Notes: generated by a model from the letters alone, not told the origin. Shown: positions 35,075 to 43,532, counted from the stretch's first letter. The stretch: DNA of 64,000 nt from an uncultured Alphaproteobacteria bacterium (GCA_946480475.1 CAMLJM010000007.1:21408-85407); one strand, 5' to 3'. Program-made: numbers and translations.

Positions 35075-35419
35075 ATGACTTTTGTTGTTACTGACGTCTG
35101 CATTAAATGTAAGTACACGGATTGTGTAGAGGTCTGCCCTGTCGATTGCTTCTACGAGGGGGAAAATATGCTGGTAATCCACCCGGACGAATGCATAGAC
35201 TGTGGCGTCTGTGAGCCGGAATGCCCTATCGAAGCGATCGTCCCCGATATCGATGCCAAGGCCGAAGACGGCAAATGGGTCGAGATTAACCGCAAATACG
35301 CCGAGTTATGGCCTAACCTGACCCGCGCCAAGGACGCCCTTCCCGAAGCGGAAGAATTTAAGGACAAAGCCAATAAGTACGAAGAGTTCTTCAGCCCTCG
35401 CCCTGGGGACGGCGATTAA
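35075..35419 (+). CDS. fdxA: 7Fe ferredoxin
   Basis: A 114-residue ferredoxin with the 3Fe-4S/4Fe-4S cysteine pattern of the FdxA family: [17 protein letters not shown] and [12 protein letters not shown]. It carries electrons in the cytoplasm. The C-terminal 50 residues ([16 protein letters not shown] and beyond) are typical of the proteobacterial family. It precedes carD, the usual alphaproteobacterial order, although a strong separate promoter for carD follows. Confidence 0.96.
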   Translation: MTFVVTDVCIKCKYTDCVEVCPVDCFYEGENMLVIHPDECIDCGVCEPECPIEAIVPDIDAKAEDGKWVEINRKYAELWPNLTRAKDALPEAEEFKDKANKYEEFFSPRPGDGD

Positions 35420-35583
35420 ACCGATTCTCTGTCTTTTTGAACGAGCTGTTTCATAATTATGATTTTTCTTCAGTGGATAGTTTTGTGAATATTTACTTTA
35501 ATTAATTTTTCTATCTTATTGATTTTACTATATTTGCCACAATCGTATCGAAAATAATATATGGAAACTACCCAATTTAGAGG
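35420..35583. other. AT-rich non-coding stretch between fdxA and the carD promoter
   Basis: No gene or clear hairpin is visible here. The sequence is AT-rich with runs of T and A. It may hold the end of the fdxA transcript and upstream elements of the carD promoter. Confidence 0.5.
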
Positions 35584-35612
35584 TTGAAATTTTACGAAAT
35601 TTTAACTATAGT
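35584..35612 (+). promoter_or_regulatory. Near-consensus promoter upstream of carD
   Basis: TTGAAA (35584-35589), a 17-base spacer and TATAGT (35607-35612). A start near 35619 would give a carD leader of about 120 bases. Two copies of GAAATTTTA lie in the spacer region. Confidence 0.6.
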
Positions 35613-35688
35613 CTCTCCATTCGCAATAGCGGCTTCGGCTCTTGAACGTCATAATCATGACCCATGGACCGTGTCTTAAGGATCATTC

Positions 35689-35733
35689 ATGAGAATGCTC
35701 CTCTATTGCATTGATTTTGATAGAAAAAGGTAG
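35689..35733 (+). CDS. Possible 14-residue leader peptide before carD
   Basis: ATG-AGA-ATG... to TAG, with AAGGAT seven bases upstream and its stop five bases before the carD ATG. It lies in the carD leader and could couple or attenuate carD translation, or be meaningless. Weak evidence. Confidence 0.25.
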   Translation: MRMLLYCIDFDRKR

Positions 35734-35737
35734 AGAG

Positions 35738-36658
35738 ATGGCAGCCGTAAAAACCAAAAAAGTACAAAAAGCTCCCGCTAAGAAAGCAGTCAAAACCGCA
35801 GCACCAAAAGCCAAGGCCGCAAAGCCCGTTGCCAAAGTCGTGAAGACCGCTACCGTTGCCAAGAAACCGGCAACCAAAATCACAGCCACTAAAACAGCCG
35901 CCAAGAAAGTGGCCACCCCTGCTAAAGAAGCAAAGATTTCCAAGAAGGCTGAAACCTCCGTTGTGGTAAAACCTGTGGCCAAGGCCCCTGTCGTAACAGC
36001 GCCAGTTGCCGTTACCAAGCCAGCCCTGCCTGTACGTCAGTCCGCCATGACACCGGCCCAGCGCCCGAACAGCCCGTTCAGCGCGAACCGTCCTGGCCAG
36101 CAACCACAGCGCCAGATTGTTACCACAGCGCCCAAAGCGCCCCTGAATGACAATGGCGCCGTCGTCAACTTCAAAGTCGGCGATGCGGTTGTTTACCCAG
36201 CTCATGGCGTAGGCGTTGTCGAGAACATCGAAACACAAACAATTGCCGGTATGGAAATCCAGCTCTATGCGATCCGTTTTGAAAAAGACCGCATGTGCCT
36301 GAAAATCCCGGTATTCAAGGCCAAGACATCCGGTCTGCGCAAGCTATGCTCCACAGACCGCCTGAAAGACGCTATGAAAACCCTGCAGGGTCGCGCCAAA
36401 ATCAAGCGCACCATGTGGAGCCGTCGTGCCCAGGAATATGAAATGAAGATCAACTCGGGTGACCCGGTATCAATTGCCGAAGTTCTCCGTGATCTGAAAC
36501 GCAGCAACGATGACCACGAGCAGTCATACTCTGAGCGCCAGATTTACCAATCTGCCCTCGAGCGCTTGGCGCGTGAAGTGGCTGCCGTTCAGAAAATCAC
36601 TGAAATCCAGGCCGCTGAACAGCTTGAAAAGATGCTGGGCAAGCTCGCCGCCGCTTAA
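35738..36658 (+). CDS. carD: CarD-family RNA polymerase-binding regulator with Lys/Ala-rich N-terminal extension
   Basis: A 306-residue protein. From about residue 143 it is a CarD/CdnL/TRCF domain (VVNFKVGDAVVYPAHGVGVV, then KIPVFKAKTSGLRKL), which binds the RNA polymerase beta subunit, followed by the helical DNA-binding part with WSRRAQEYEMKINSGD and QSYSERQIYQSALERLA. Alphaproteobacterial CarD is usually about 170 residues. Here about 75 N-terminal residues are almost only Lys, Ala, Pro, Thr and Val, as in histone H1 tails, followed by a Pro/Gln-rich linker. The ATG is set by GGTAGAGAG. Confidence 0.93.
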   Translation: MAAVKTKKVQKAPAKKAVKTAAPKAKAAKPVAKVVKTATVAKKPATKITATKTAAKKVATPAKEAKISKKAETSVVVKPVAKAPVVTAPVAVTKPALPVRQSAMTPAQRPNSPFSANRPGQQPQRQIVTTAPKAPLNDNGAVVNFKVGDAVVYPAHGVGVVENIETQTIAGMEIQLYAIRFEKDRMCLKIPVFKAKTSGLRKLCSTDRLKDAMKTLQGRAKIKRTMWSRRAQEYEMKINSGDPVSIAEVLRDLKRSNDDHEQSYSERQIYQSALERLAREVAAVQKITEIQAAEQLEKMLGKLAAA

Positions 36659-36695
36659 TCTCCCACCTCTATCAATGAGATAGAGTATAGATTTA

Positions 36696-36723
36696 AAAAC
36701 CCGCTTTTATAGCGGGTTTTTTC
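36696..36723 (+). terminator. Rho-independent terminator after carD
   Basis: AACCCGCT with AGCGGGTT around a TTTAT loop, followed by a run of six T's. It ends the carD transcript before the pseudophosphatase gene. Confidence 0.85.
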
Positions 36724-36834
36724 TTACTGATAAAAAAGCCTGTTCTTAATCTATACTTGTATTCATCCCCATTTGATGCGCACGCGTATTGTATCCCCCT
36801 GATTTTGCATTAAGATTAATATGATTCTGGGAAG

Positions 36835-37722
36835 TTGATTCTCTTCACACCACGATTCCGTCTGGAATTTTATCAGGACTTGTCAGCCGTGTTTCACACA
36901 GCCGCATGTAACGGACCTTCCGACCCGCGCTTTGCCCTTATGGGTAAGCCGCGTCGTATCTGGGCTATCTCCGCCATGCACGCCGAAGCCCGCCGCCTTA
37001 TGACCCTGCATGACCTTTTATACCCTATGATCCGCCCGGGTGACCGGCTTGTCTATCTCGGCAACTACACGGGGTATGGCAATGATCCTGTAGGCACTAT
37101 TAATGAAATACTGACCTTCCGCCGTATGGTGATGGCCCTGCCCGGCATGATGGTGAATGACATCTCCTATTTGCGTGGCAGCCAGGAAGAGATGTGGCAA
37201 AAACTATTGCAGATCCAGTTTGCCCCCAATCCTGCCGAAGTTTTGAATTGGATGTACGATAACGGCCTGTCACAAACGCTGGAGGCCTATAATATTGATC
37301 CCCGGCAAGGCCAGATAGCCGCTGCTGAAGGCGTTATGAGCCTGACCAAGTGGACAGCCAAGATTCGCGATGCCCTGCGCCGCCATCCCGGGCATGATAT
37401 ATTTTCCACGCATCATCGCCGGGCGGCATATACCAGCGAGCAAACAGAATACCCCATGCTATTTGTCCATACCGGCCTGAATCCCGAACGCCCCTTGCAT
37501 GACCAGGGCGATAGTTTCTGGTGGGGCGGCAAACAATTTGACGGTATTAATATACCCTATAACCCTTTCCAAAAAGTTGTACGGGGCTATGATGCGGAGC
37601 GCCGTGGCGTGCATTTAAACTGCGTCACAGCCACTTTGGATGGCGGCTGCGGCTTTGGCGGCACTTTAGTATGCGCTGGCTTTACGCCTTTAGGCGATAT
37701 CTTCGAACTCATTGAAACTTAA
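36835..37722 (+). CDS. Degenerate PPP-type metallophosphatase (probable pseudophosphatase)
   Basis: A 295-residue protein whose order of motifs follows the PPP serine/threonine phosphatase family, but with most metal and catalytic residues changed. GDxHG reads SAMHA (residues 46-50), GDxxDRG reads GNYTGYG (76-82), and RGNHE reads RGSQE (114-118). One His in FVHTG and the first motif His remain. It thus probably binds rather than cleaves. The start is uncertain: the frame opens with TTG at 36835 after a GGGAAG, or may begin at ATG 36940. It lies between carD and rpoH. Confidence 0.75.
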   Translation: MILFTPRFRLEFYQDLSAVFHTAACNGPSDPRFALMGKPRRIWAISAMHAEARRLMTLHDLLYPMIRPGDRLVYLGNYTGYGNDPVGTINEILTFRRMVMALPGMMVNDISYLRGSQEEMWQKLLQIQFAPNPAEVLNWMYDNGLSQTLEAYNIDPRQGQIAAAEGVMSLTKWTAKIRDALRRHPGHDIFSTHHRRAAYTSEQTEYPMLFVHTGLNPERPLHDQGDSFWWGGKQFDGINIPYNPFQKVVRGYDAERRGVHLNCVTATLDGGCGFGGTLVCAGFTPLGDIFELIET

Positions 37723-37753
37723 AGATTTTTTAGTCTTGCAATAATTTTGTACC

Positions 37754-37776
37754 TTCCAGAAAAAAATATACTGGAA
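37754..37776. repeat. Short inverted repeat upstream of rpoH
   Basis: TTCCAG (37754-37759) and CTGGAA (37771-37776) with 11 bases between. No T-run follows, so it is not a terminator. It could be an operator in the rpoH upstream region; chance is possible for arms this short. Confidence 0.25.
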
Positions 37777-37908
37777 AAGCCCTTGATTGGCCTATTTTTC
37801 GACACATTTTTGGTGCTAAACTAATCAGTGTAGTCACAAAGAGTGGTTGCTTATTGTAAGGACCGCGTTGTGTTGGAACCAATTAAAGCCTACGGGGGTT
37901 ATACTGTT

Positions 37909-38796
37909 ATGGCACATATAGATGACGTACAAACGCAAAAATCTAACCTGGAATATATCCGCAACTCGATGAACGAGCCTTTGCTCGAAAAGGATCACGA
38001 GCTCGATCTGGCGCGCCGCTGGCGCGACAAAGGGGATGAAAAGGCCCTGCACGAGCTTGTAACATCCTACACGCGTCTGGTTGTGGCCATGGCCTCTCGC
38101 TTCCGCAATTACGGCCTGCCGATTGGCGACCTGATTCAGGAAGGTAATATTGGCCTGATGCAAGCTGCCAACCGTTTTGAACCGGAGCGTGGCGTGCGTT
38201 TCTCAACCTACGCCGCCTGGTGGATCCGCTCCTCTATTCAAGACTATGTGTTGCGTAACTGGTCGATTGTTCGTACCGGTACAACCGCCGCCCAGAAATC
38301 GTTATTCTTCAACCTGCGTCGTCTGCGCGCCAAAATTGAAGGCAAGAACGGTCAGGAAGGTTTAGGTCCTGAAGGTCGCAAGCAGATTGCCAAAGACCTG
38401 GACGTCAAGATCTCTGATGTTGAGGATATGGAAGCCCGCCTCGCCGCTAATGATCAATCACTGAATGCGGTGATTGGTGAGGACGGTGATGCCGACTGGC
38501 AAAGCTTCCTTGCTGATAGTCGCCCTAACCCGGAAGAAGTTGTTATGGGTATGAAAGATGCCCAGACACGCTCTGCCTGGCTGCAGTCCGCCTTGGGCGA
38601 ACTTTCGGACCGGGAACAAACGATTATTCGTGAACGCCATCTTGTTTATGAACCCGTAACTTTAGAGGAACTGGGGAAACAGTTGGGCGTTAGCAAGGAA
38701 CGGGTCCGTCAGTTAGAACAGCGGGCCATGGACAAACTGAAGGTATCGATGAGTCGTCACGTGAGCGATGCACATGACATGCTGATTGAGTACTAA
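37909..38796 (+). CDS. rpoH: Heat-shock sigma factor RpoH (sigma-32)
   Basis: RpoH directs RNA polymerase to heat-shock promoters. The 295-residue protein has sigma regions 2 (FRNYGLPIGDLIQEGNIGLM, FSTYAAWWIRSSIQDYV), the RpoH box QKSLFFNLRRLR between regions 2 and 3, and region 4 (TLEELGKQLGVSKERVRQLE). The ATG at 37909 (MAHIDD) is chosen over an in-frame upstream codon at 37843, since GGGGG lies upstream. Its 186-base leader could be temperature-structured but no clear thermometer was seen. Confidence 0.96.
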   Translation: MAHIDDVQTQKSNLEYIRNSMNEPLLEKDHELDLARRWRDKGDEKALHELVTSYTRLVVAMASRFRNYGLPIGDLIQEGNIGLMQAANRFEPERGVRFSTYAAWWIRSSIQDYVLRNWSIVRTGTTAAQKSLFFNLRRLRAKIEGKNGQEGLGPEGRKQIAKDLDVKISDVEDMEARLAANDQSLNAVIGEDGDADWQSFLADSRPNPEEVVMGMKDAQTRSAWLQSALGELSDREQTIIRERHLVYEPVTLEELGKQLGVSKERVRQLEQRAMDKLKVSMSRHVSDAHDMLIEY

Positions 38797-38812
38797 GCCT
38801 TCGGATAAGTTG

Positions 38813-38842
38813 AGAGAGATGAACCTGTTTCCCCATCTCTCT
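38813..38842 (+). other. Hairpin directly after rpoH
   Basis: AGAGAGAT (38813-38820) pairs with ATCTCTCT (38835-38842) around a 14-base loop. There is no T-run, so it may protect the 3' end or be part of the multi-hairpin region. Confidence 0.45.
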
Positions 38843-38848
38843 TAGCCG

Positions 38849-38904
38849 GTGCGGCCGGGCCTACTCTGTCTCCCCCAACCCCAACCCGGCCGCACTTCTT
38901 TTTG
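38849..38904 (+). terminator. Rho-independent terminator after rpoH
   Basis: A perfect 11-bp stem, GTGCGGCCGGG (38849-38859) with CCCGGCCGCAC (38885-38895), a 25-base loop and TTCTTTTT after it. Strong G+C stem. Confidence 0.8.
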
Positions 38905-38932
38905 TACTGATTAGTAGGGTCTAGAAGAAACT

Positions 38933-38967
38933 ATCCCCCGACTGAAATGGCCGGGGGATTTTTATTT
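38933..38967 (+). terminator. Second terminator-like hairpin after rpoH
   Basis: ATCCCCCG with CGGGGGAT around an 11-base loop, followed by TTTTTATTT. It resembles the terminators after pgk and the gene at 54242. Confidence 0.7.
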
Positions 38968-38979
38968 ATACTGAATTTC

Positions 38980-40026
38980 CTAGAAGAGAGGCTTGAGCTG
39001 GCTTTTCATGGTCTCCAAACGCTCGGCATCCTTACCTGTTAGACGTATTGTTTTACCCAAGGTATCACTCATGCGTTCTGTGGGGGTAAAACCTGCCCTT
39101 TGCAGGCCTAAAACAATTTGTATGAATTCACTGTTGCTCATATCGCCAATCGGCAGGCGAGCAATTTTTTGTCCTTTGGTATCCTGCGCGCCTTGCCACT
39201 CCTTCTTCAAAAATAATGGTGTGCCTGGGTGAATCTCGCGGAATTTCTTGGCGTCGTCCCCCTTCAGATAAATAGCCAGGCCATCAAACTCTTCTGAATG
39301 AGCGAATGTCGGATGCAAGCCTTCCTGCATGAGTTCTTTCATAATTCTCTGCGCTCTTTGCGCTTCCATCCCCTCAAGCGGCAACCGCGTCCCTGTAGCA
39401 GCATCTCTCCACTCAAACCGTAAAAACTCTTTCTCAGGAGAGTCTTCAGGTAACATGGGTGGTAGCTCCCGTTTTACCGGGGCTCTTTCAGGCTTCTTCG
39501 CTTCACCCTCCACTTTAAAGTCTACGTAAGGGTCATTTTGCGTTGATGGATTATATTCAGACTTATCTGCTACTTCAGGATTGTAAATGCCGCGCGTAGG
39601 AATATCCCAGCCGTAAGAAAGATACGGGCTGTTTCCTACAGCTCTCTCATTGGCGGGGGGTGACGCTGGCCTGACGCCCGCCTCGCGCAATTTTTTATCT
39701 ATCTCGTTAAACATCAACATATTGCGGACATATCCAGCGCCTGATGTTCTAAGAGTATCTATCGAAATCGTTTTTTGATCAGAGTGTTCTGCCTTCATCT
39801 GATCAAGCCTTTTCGGAGTCACTACAGTAGCTGACTGAGGAAACGGGCTTTTCAAAAGCACATCGGCAATAATGTTCCATGCCTTGGGAACATCGTCATG
39901 AGCGACTGACACTTTGAATTTCCAGCCATCTTCGTTTTGATAATCAAAGCCCTTGGTCGTAAGCTGAATCCAGTTGCCAAGCGTAGCCGCATAACCGTCT
40001 TCACGCTGCATGCCGCCATCACTCAT
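38980..40026 (-). CDS. Hypothetical protein with possible OspF/SpvC-like segment
   Basis: A 348-residue soluble protein with no confident family. The first part (WKFKVSVAHDDVPKAW, later KKLREAG and SPYLSYG) resembles, from memory, the phosphothreonine-lyase family OspF/SpvC (KFHISV...VPQAF, SRLSENG, WKYLSYR), but the catalytic His of that family is a Lys here. The middle is Pro/Glu-rich and probably disordered. The C-terminal part has two related units of about 60 residues (L-x-x-E-G-x-x-PTF...I-x-LKG-DDA and L-x-x-AG-x-x-PTE...I-x-LTGKDA). Start codon is uncertain: TTG at 40062 is also open. It has no close partner. Confidence 0.7.
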   Translation of the reverse strand: MSDGGMQREDGYAATLGNWIQLTTKGFDYQNEDGWKFKVSVAHDDVPKAWNIIADVLLKSPFPQSATVVTPKRLDQMKAEHSDQKTISIDTLRTSGAGYVRNMLMFNEIDKKLREAGVRPASPPANERAVGNSPYLSYGWDIPTRGIYNPEVADKSEYNPSTQNDPYVDFKVEGEAKKPERAPVKRELPPMLPEDSPEKEFLRFEWRDAATGTRLPLEGMEAQRAQRIMKELMQEGLHPTFAHSEEFDGLAIYLKGDDAKKFREIHPGTPLFLKKEWQGAQDTKGQKIARLPIGDMSNSEFIQIVLGLQRAGFTPTERMSDTLGKTIRLTGKDAERLETMKSQLKPLF

Positions 40027-40120
40027 TTCTTTGTAATAATTACGCACGAAGAGTACCCCCAATATATTATGGTTGAAATTCTAACATAGGAGAATTAATG
40101 ACCAATTAATTGTTAACCCT

Positions 40121-41596
40121 TTACTCTACAACGATTTTATAGAGATTTCCGGCCATCAAATCTTGCCCGTTTTCCAAACCATTTAACACTCGGAAATGCT
40201 GCTCGCGATTATGAGGTACGGCCATGCGGTTGCTTAAAGATGCAACGCTATCCGAAGCACCCGCTGTCACGATCTTGATCTTCAGCGGCTGGATGGAGTT
40301 CTTCTCCTGCGCCGTCATGTTACGAAGACTGTATGTCGTACGCTTCAGTTCTTCAATTAACCCCGAACCGGCGTTGCTGGGAATGGCCATCTGGAAACGG
40401 AATATCGTATTGGGATTCCATTGTACAGCCACCAGACGAATATTAACAGGCTGGCCCTGCACCGTTCCAGCTATGCTGGCGGTAGCTGCTTCTTTGCCAT
40501 TAATGTCAATTCTCTCAACTCCTGAAACGAGTTTACCCTGCAACCACACCTGGTTGATGAAGCTCAGCGGGTCAAGTTTTTGCGGATTTCCCACTGAGTC
40601 AAGAATGATGACGGCCCCTGTCTGTTTAGATGACGCCACAACCTGACTGGGCTGATTACTGAGCCTAAATCCCGCTGGTACTGTAAACGTAAAATCCATT
40701 TGCGGATGCCAGAAAGTCTGACCGCGCACAAAACCTTGCTTCTCGCTATCGCCATAAGTCATGCCATCCAGCATGCGTAAATATTCATTGCGATTAGTGA
40801 TTTTCTGATTAGCAGGATAACCGCCAGCTATGGCCATGGCTTGCGCCACACGGTCAGCCGTCTTGGGGTGTGTGGCAAAGTAATCAACGCCACTGCTCGC
40901 CTGTCCCTTCTCCTGATCACTTAACTGACTGTCGCGATCCAGAGAATTCAGGAAACTAGCCATTGCAAAAGTATCGTAACCCGATTTTTGAAGATAACGA
41001 ATGCCCAGGTCATCCGCCTGACTTTCCTGACTACGGGAATAGGATGTCATGTAAAGCTCAGAACCGACGCCTAAGGCCTGCGAGGCGGCATTACTATCCA
41101 AGGCAATCGAAAGTGCGGCGGCACCAAGACTGGTCAAAACACCGTGGGAATAACGTTCAGCCGAATGGCGGCCTGTGATGTGGCCGACTTCGTGAGCCAT
41201 AACGCCCGCCAGTTCAGCTTCATTATTGGCGAGTGCCATCAAACCGCGGGTGACGTATACGTAACCGCCTGGTAAGGCGAATGCATTCACCATCGGGGAA
41301 TCCAGCAACGTGAATTTATATTGCACGTCCGGACGCTCAGTATCCTGTGCAATACGCTGGCCGACCTGGTTAACGTAAGCCTGCAGGTTCTGGCTGTTAT
41401 CGGGAACACCATATGTCTTCATGACCTTGGCATTTTCCTGCGCCCCCACCTGATTTTCCTGTGCAGGGGACATCAAGGCGGTAAACTGGCGTTCGCCCGT
41501 GGCCGGATTGGTTGAACATGCCGCCATCATTAATAAGCCAACGCCCGCAATCAATGTCTTGCCAAACGTACGTAAAACAGGCCACTCTCTGATCAT
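40121..41596 (-). CDS. M48-family zinc metalloprotease lipoprotein
   Basis: A 491-residue predicted lipoprotein: lipobox MMAACS after the signal helix, then an M48 peptidase domain with HEVGH (zinc motif) and the third ligand in SQESQADDLG. After the protease domain comes a long beta-rich C-terminal part (from about residue 260) like BepA/LoiP relatives that handle outer-membrane proteins in the periplasm. GGAG ten bases upstream supports the ATG at 41596. Its start codon overlaps that of the divergent SNase-like gene within CATG. Confidence 0.92.
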   Translation of the reverse strand: MIREWPVLRTFGKTLIAGVGLLMMAACSTNPATGERQFTALMSPAQENQVGAQENAKVMKTYGVPDNSQNLQAYVNQVGQRIAQDTERPDVQYKFTLLDSPMVNAFALPGGYVYVTRGLMALANNEAELAGVMAHEVGHITGRHSAERYSHGVLTSLGAAALSIALDSNAASQALGVGSELYMTSYSRSQESQADDLGIRYLQKSGYDTFAMASFLNSLDRDSQLSDQEKGQASSGVDYFATHPKTADRVAQAMAIAGGYPANQKITNRNEYLRMLDGMTYGDSEKQGFVRGQTFWHPQMDFTFTVPAGFRLSNQPSQVVASSKQTGAVIILDSVGNPQKLDPLSFINQVWLQGKLVSGVERIDINGKEAATASIAGTVQGQPVNIRLVAVQWNPNTIFRFQMAIPSNAGSGLIEELKRTTYSLRNMTAQEKNSIQPLKIKIVTAGASDSVASLSNRMAVPHNREQHFRVLNGLENGQDLMAGNLYKIVVE

Positions 41597-42533
41597 GATA
41601 AAAATGCTCCGCATATGGATGTCCGGGATTCTGCTCTGCAGTTTTACCACTCCTGCCTTAGCTCAGGAAGGTGGTTATGGCCTGCGTTTCGAAACTTTTG
41701 ATGCAAAACCGGAAACAAAAACTGAGGATAAAAAAGAGGCGGAAGAAACTAAAATTTTGCTGCCCGAGTCCGGCACAGAATTTTCAGAATTACGCAGTCA
41801 GGGCGTCGTTCTGATTCAGCAGATCATTGATCCTTTGCGTGTCCAATTGCAGGACGGGCGGATTGTTCAACTGAGCAGCGTGGAAATTCCTGATAATGCT
41901 TCTGCGAACCCTGGCCCTATCGCCAGCAAAGCTTTTGAACAACTGAAAACACAGCTTGAAAACAAACAAGCCATTTTTTATCAAGCCAAAAGCGAGACCG
42001 AAGGGCGTCGCAACCGCATGGGGCACTACTTAGGCCACCTGGAAACACATCAGGATAAAATCTGGATTCAAGGTCTGCTTCTGAAAAACGGATTGGCGCG
42101 TATACAACCTGGCGCTCACAATACAGAAATGGCTTCGCAGATGATGGCGCTGGAGAACGAAGCCATTAAAGAAAAACGCGGTATATGGGCTTCCGACCAA
42201 TTTGGCATGCTGACCCCTGATAAGGCAGATAGCGCCATGAATAATTGGGCGATTGTTGAAGGCGTGATTACCAAAACCGGCATGTCGAATAATATTGTTT
42301 TCCTGAATTTTGGCGATGACTGGCGCAAGGATTTTACAATCGGCATCGAAGGTGAAGTACGCCGCCAGATCGCCAAGAAGGAAATTGATAGTATGGGCCT
42401 GGCTGGCAAGCGTGTGCGCGTTCACGGCTGGGTTGAAAGTTATAATGGCCCCTATATCAAGCTTTCCAATGCGACCTGGCTTGAGATCTTGCCAGATGCT
42501 GCGCCGCAAGCTAATCTTCCCAAAGATAATTAA
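41595..42533 (+). CDS. Exported thermonuclease (SNase)-like protein with C-terminal OB-like domain
   Basis: A 312-residue exported protein: signal peptide ending PALA, a charged linker, and an SNase-like domain (about 75-215) with VQLQDGRIVQLSSVEIPD and GIWASDQFG. The catalytic Arg/Glu positions of staphylococcal nuclease are partly changed (VEIPD for GIDTPE), so activity is uncertain. From residue 230 an OB-fold-like segment (VEGVITKTGMSNNIVFLNFGDDW, VRVHGWVE) could bind nucleic acid. The first ATG shares CATG with the protease start; ATG 41604 is an alternative. Confidence 0.85.
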   Translation: MIKMLRIWMSGILLCSFTTPALAQEGGYGLRFETFDAKPETKTEDKKEAEETKILLPESGTEFSELRSQGVVLIQQIIDPLRVQLQDGRIVQLSSVEIPDNASANPGPIASKAFEQLKTQLENKQAIFYQAKSETEGRRNRMGHYLGHLETHQDKIWIQGLLLKNGLARIQPGAHNTEMASQMMALENEAIKEKRGIWASDQFGMLTPDKADSAMNNWAIVEGVITKTGMSNNIVFLNFGDDWRKDFTIGIEGEVRRQIAKKEIDSMGLAGKRVRVHGWVESYNGPYIKLSNATWLEILPDAAPQANLPKDN

Positions 42534-42560
42534 TAAATTAACTTTCCGAGGGTTACGGGC

Positions 42561-43532
42561 ATGACGGCACTGCCAAGGCACACGACACCCTATGATTTAT
42601 TTCCCAACATAACCCCCTATTCGCGGGGATTTCTGGCTGTCGATGACACCCATGAAATTTACTGGGAGCAAAGTGGAAATCCTGACGGCGTACCGATCCT
42701 GCATATTCATGGCGGACCTGGTGCCGGTGCCACAGCCAAACATCGCCGCTTCTTTGATCCGGACCACTATCGTATCATTATTTATGATCAACGTGGCGCT
42801 GGTCGTTCACAGCCATTAGGCAGCCTGAAAAACAACACGCGTGCCCACCTTCTTGATGACATGGAGAAACTGCGTGATCATTTACGCGTTGAACGCTGGC
42901 ATTTATTTGGTGGTTCGTGGGGCAGCACTCTGGCGCTTTCTTACGCGCAGAAGCATCCACAGCGCTGCATCAGCCTGATCCTGCGTGGCATATCACTGCT
43001 GGAACAGGAAGAAATAGACTGGTTCATCTATGGCATGCGCAAGATCTTTCCTGAAGCATGGGAACAGTTTTCATCTCTGGCAAATGCAGAGGAGCAAAAA
43101 GACCTCCTTGGTTTTTACTACAAAATTCTGTCAGGTGATGATTTACAAAAAGCACGCGAAGCTGCGGTAAACTGGGGTCTATATGAAGGGGCCTGCCTGT
43201 CGCTTATTCCCAACTATCAGACGATTACATCGGAAGAGCAGAAAGATACGGCCTGGTCAATTGCGCGGATCGAAGCGCATTATTACAAGAATGAAGTTAT
43301 TCCCGCTGCACAAAGCCTTTTGCATGAAATTGAGCGTATACGCAGTATTCCTGCCACCATCATTCAGGGGCGTTACGATATGGTGAGCCCTATCGCCACC
43401 GCCCATAAACTTCATCAGGCATGGCCTGAGGCTGATTACATTATCGTACCCGACGGCGGCCATGCCAGCATGGATCCTCCTATCCGGTCACGCTTGATTG
43501 AAGCCACAGAAAATGCCAAAACCATCCGGTAA
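42561..43532 (+). CDS. pip: Prolyl aminopeptidase (proline iminopeptidase)
   Basis: A 323-residue alpha/beta hydrolase of family S33 that removes N-terminal proline from peptides. The HGGPGAGA oxyanion segment, DQRGAGRS, nucleophile Ser in GGSWGSTLAL, the Asp in GRYDMVSP and the His in GGHASM are all visible. A GAGGG ribosome site lies ahead of the ATG. The neighbours are an SNase-like gene upstream and pgk 28 bases downstream. Confidence 0.94.
   Translation: MTALPRHTTPYDLFPNITPYSRGFLAVDDTHEIYWEQSGNPDGVPILHIHGGPGAGATAKHRRFFDPDHYRIIIYDQRGAGRSQPLGSLKNNTRAHLLDDMEKLRDHLRVERWHLFGGSWGSTLALSYAQKHPQRCISLILRGISLLEQEEIDWFIYGMRKIFPEAWEQFSSLANAEEQKDLLGFYYKILSGDDLQKAREAAVNWGLYEGACLSLIPNYQTITSEEQKDTAWSIARIEAHYYKNEVIPAAQSLLHEIERIRSIPATIIQGRYDMVSPIATAHKLHQAWPEADYIIVPDGGHASMDPPIRSRLIEATENAKTIR

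Noticed and set aside
38301..38337. Possible RpoH-box anomaly
   Set aside because: The QKSLFFNLRRLR segment is the normal RpoH box and needs no special explanation.
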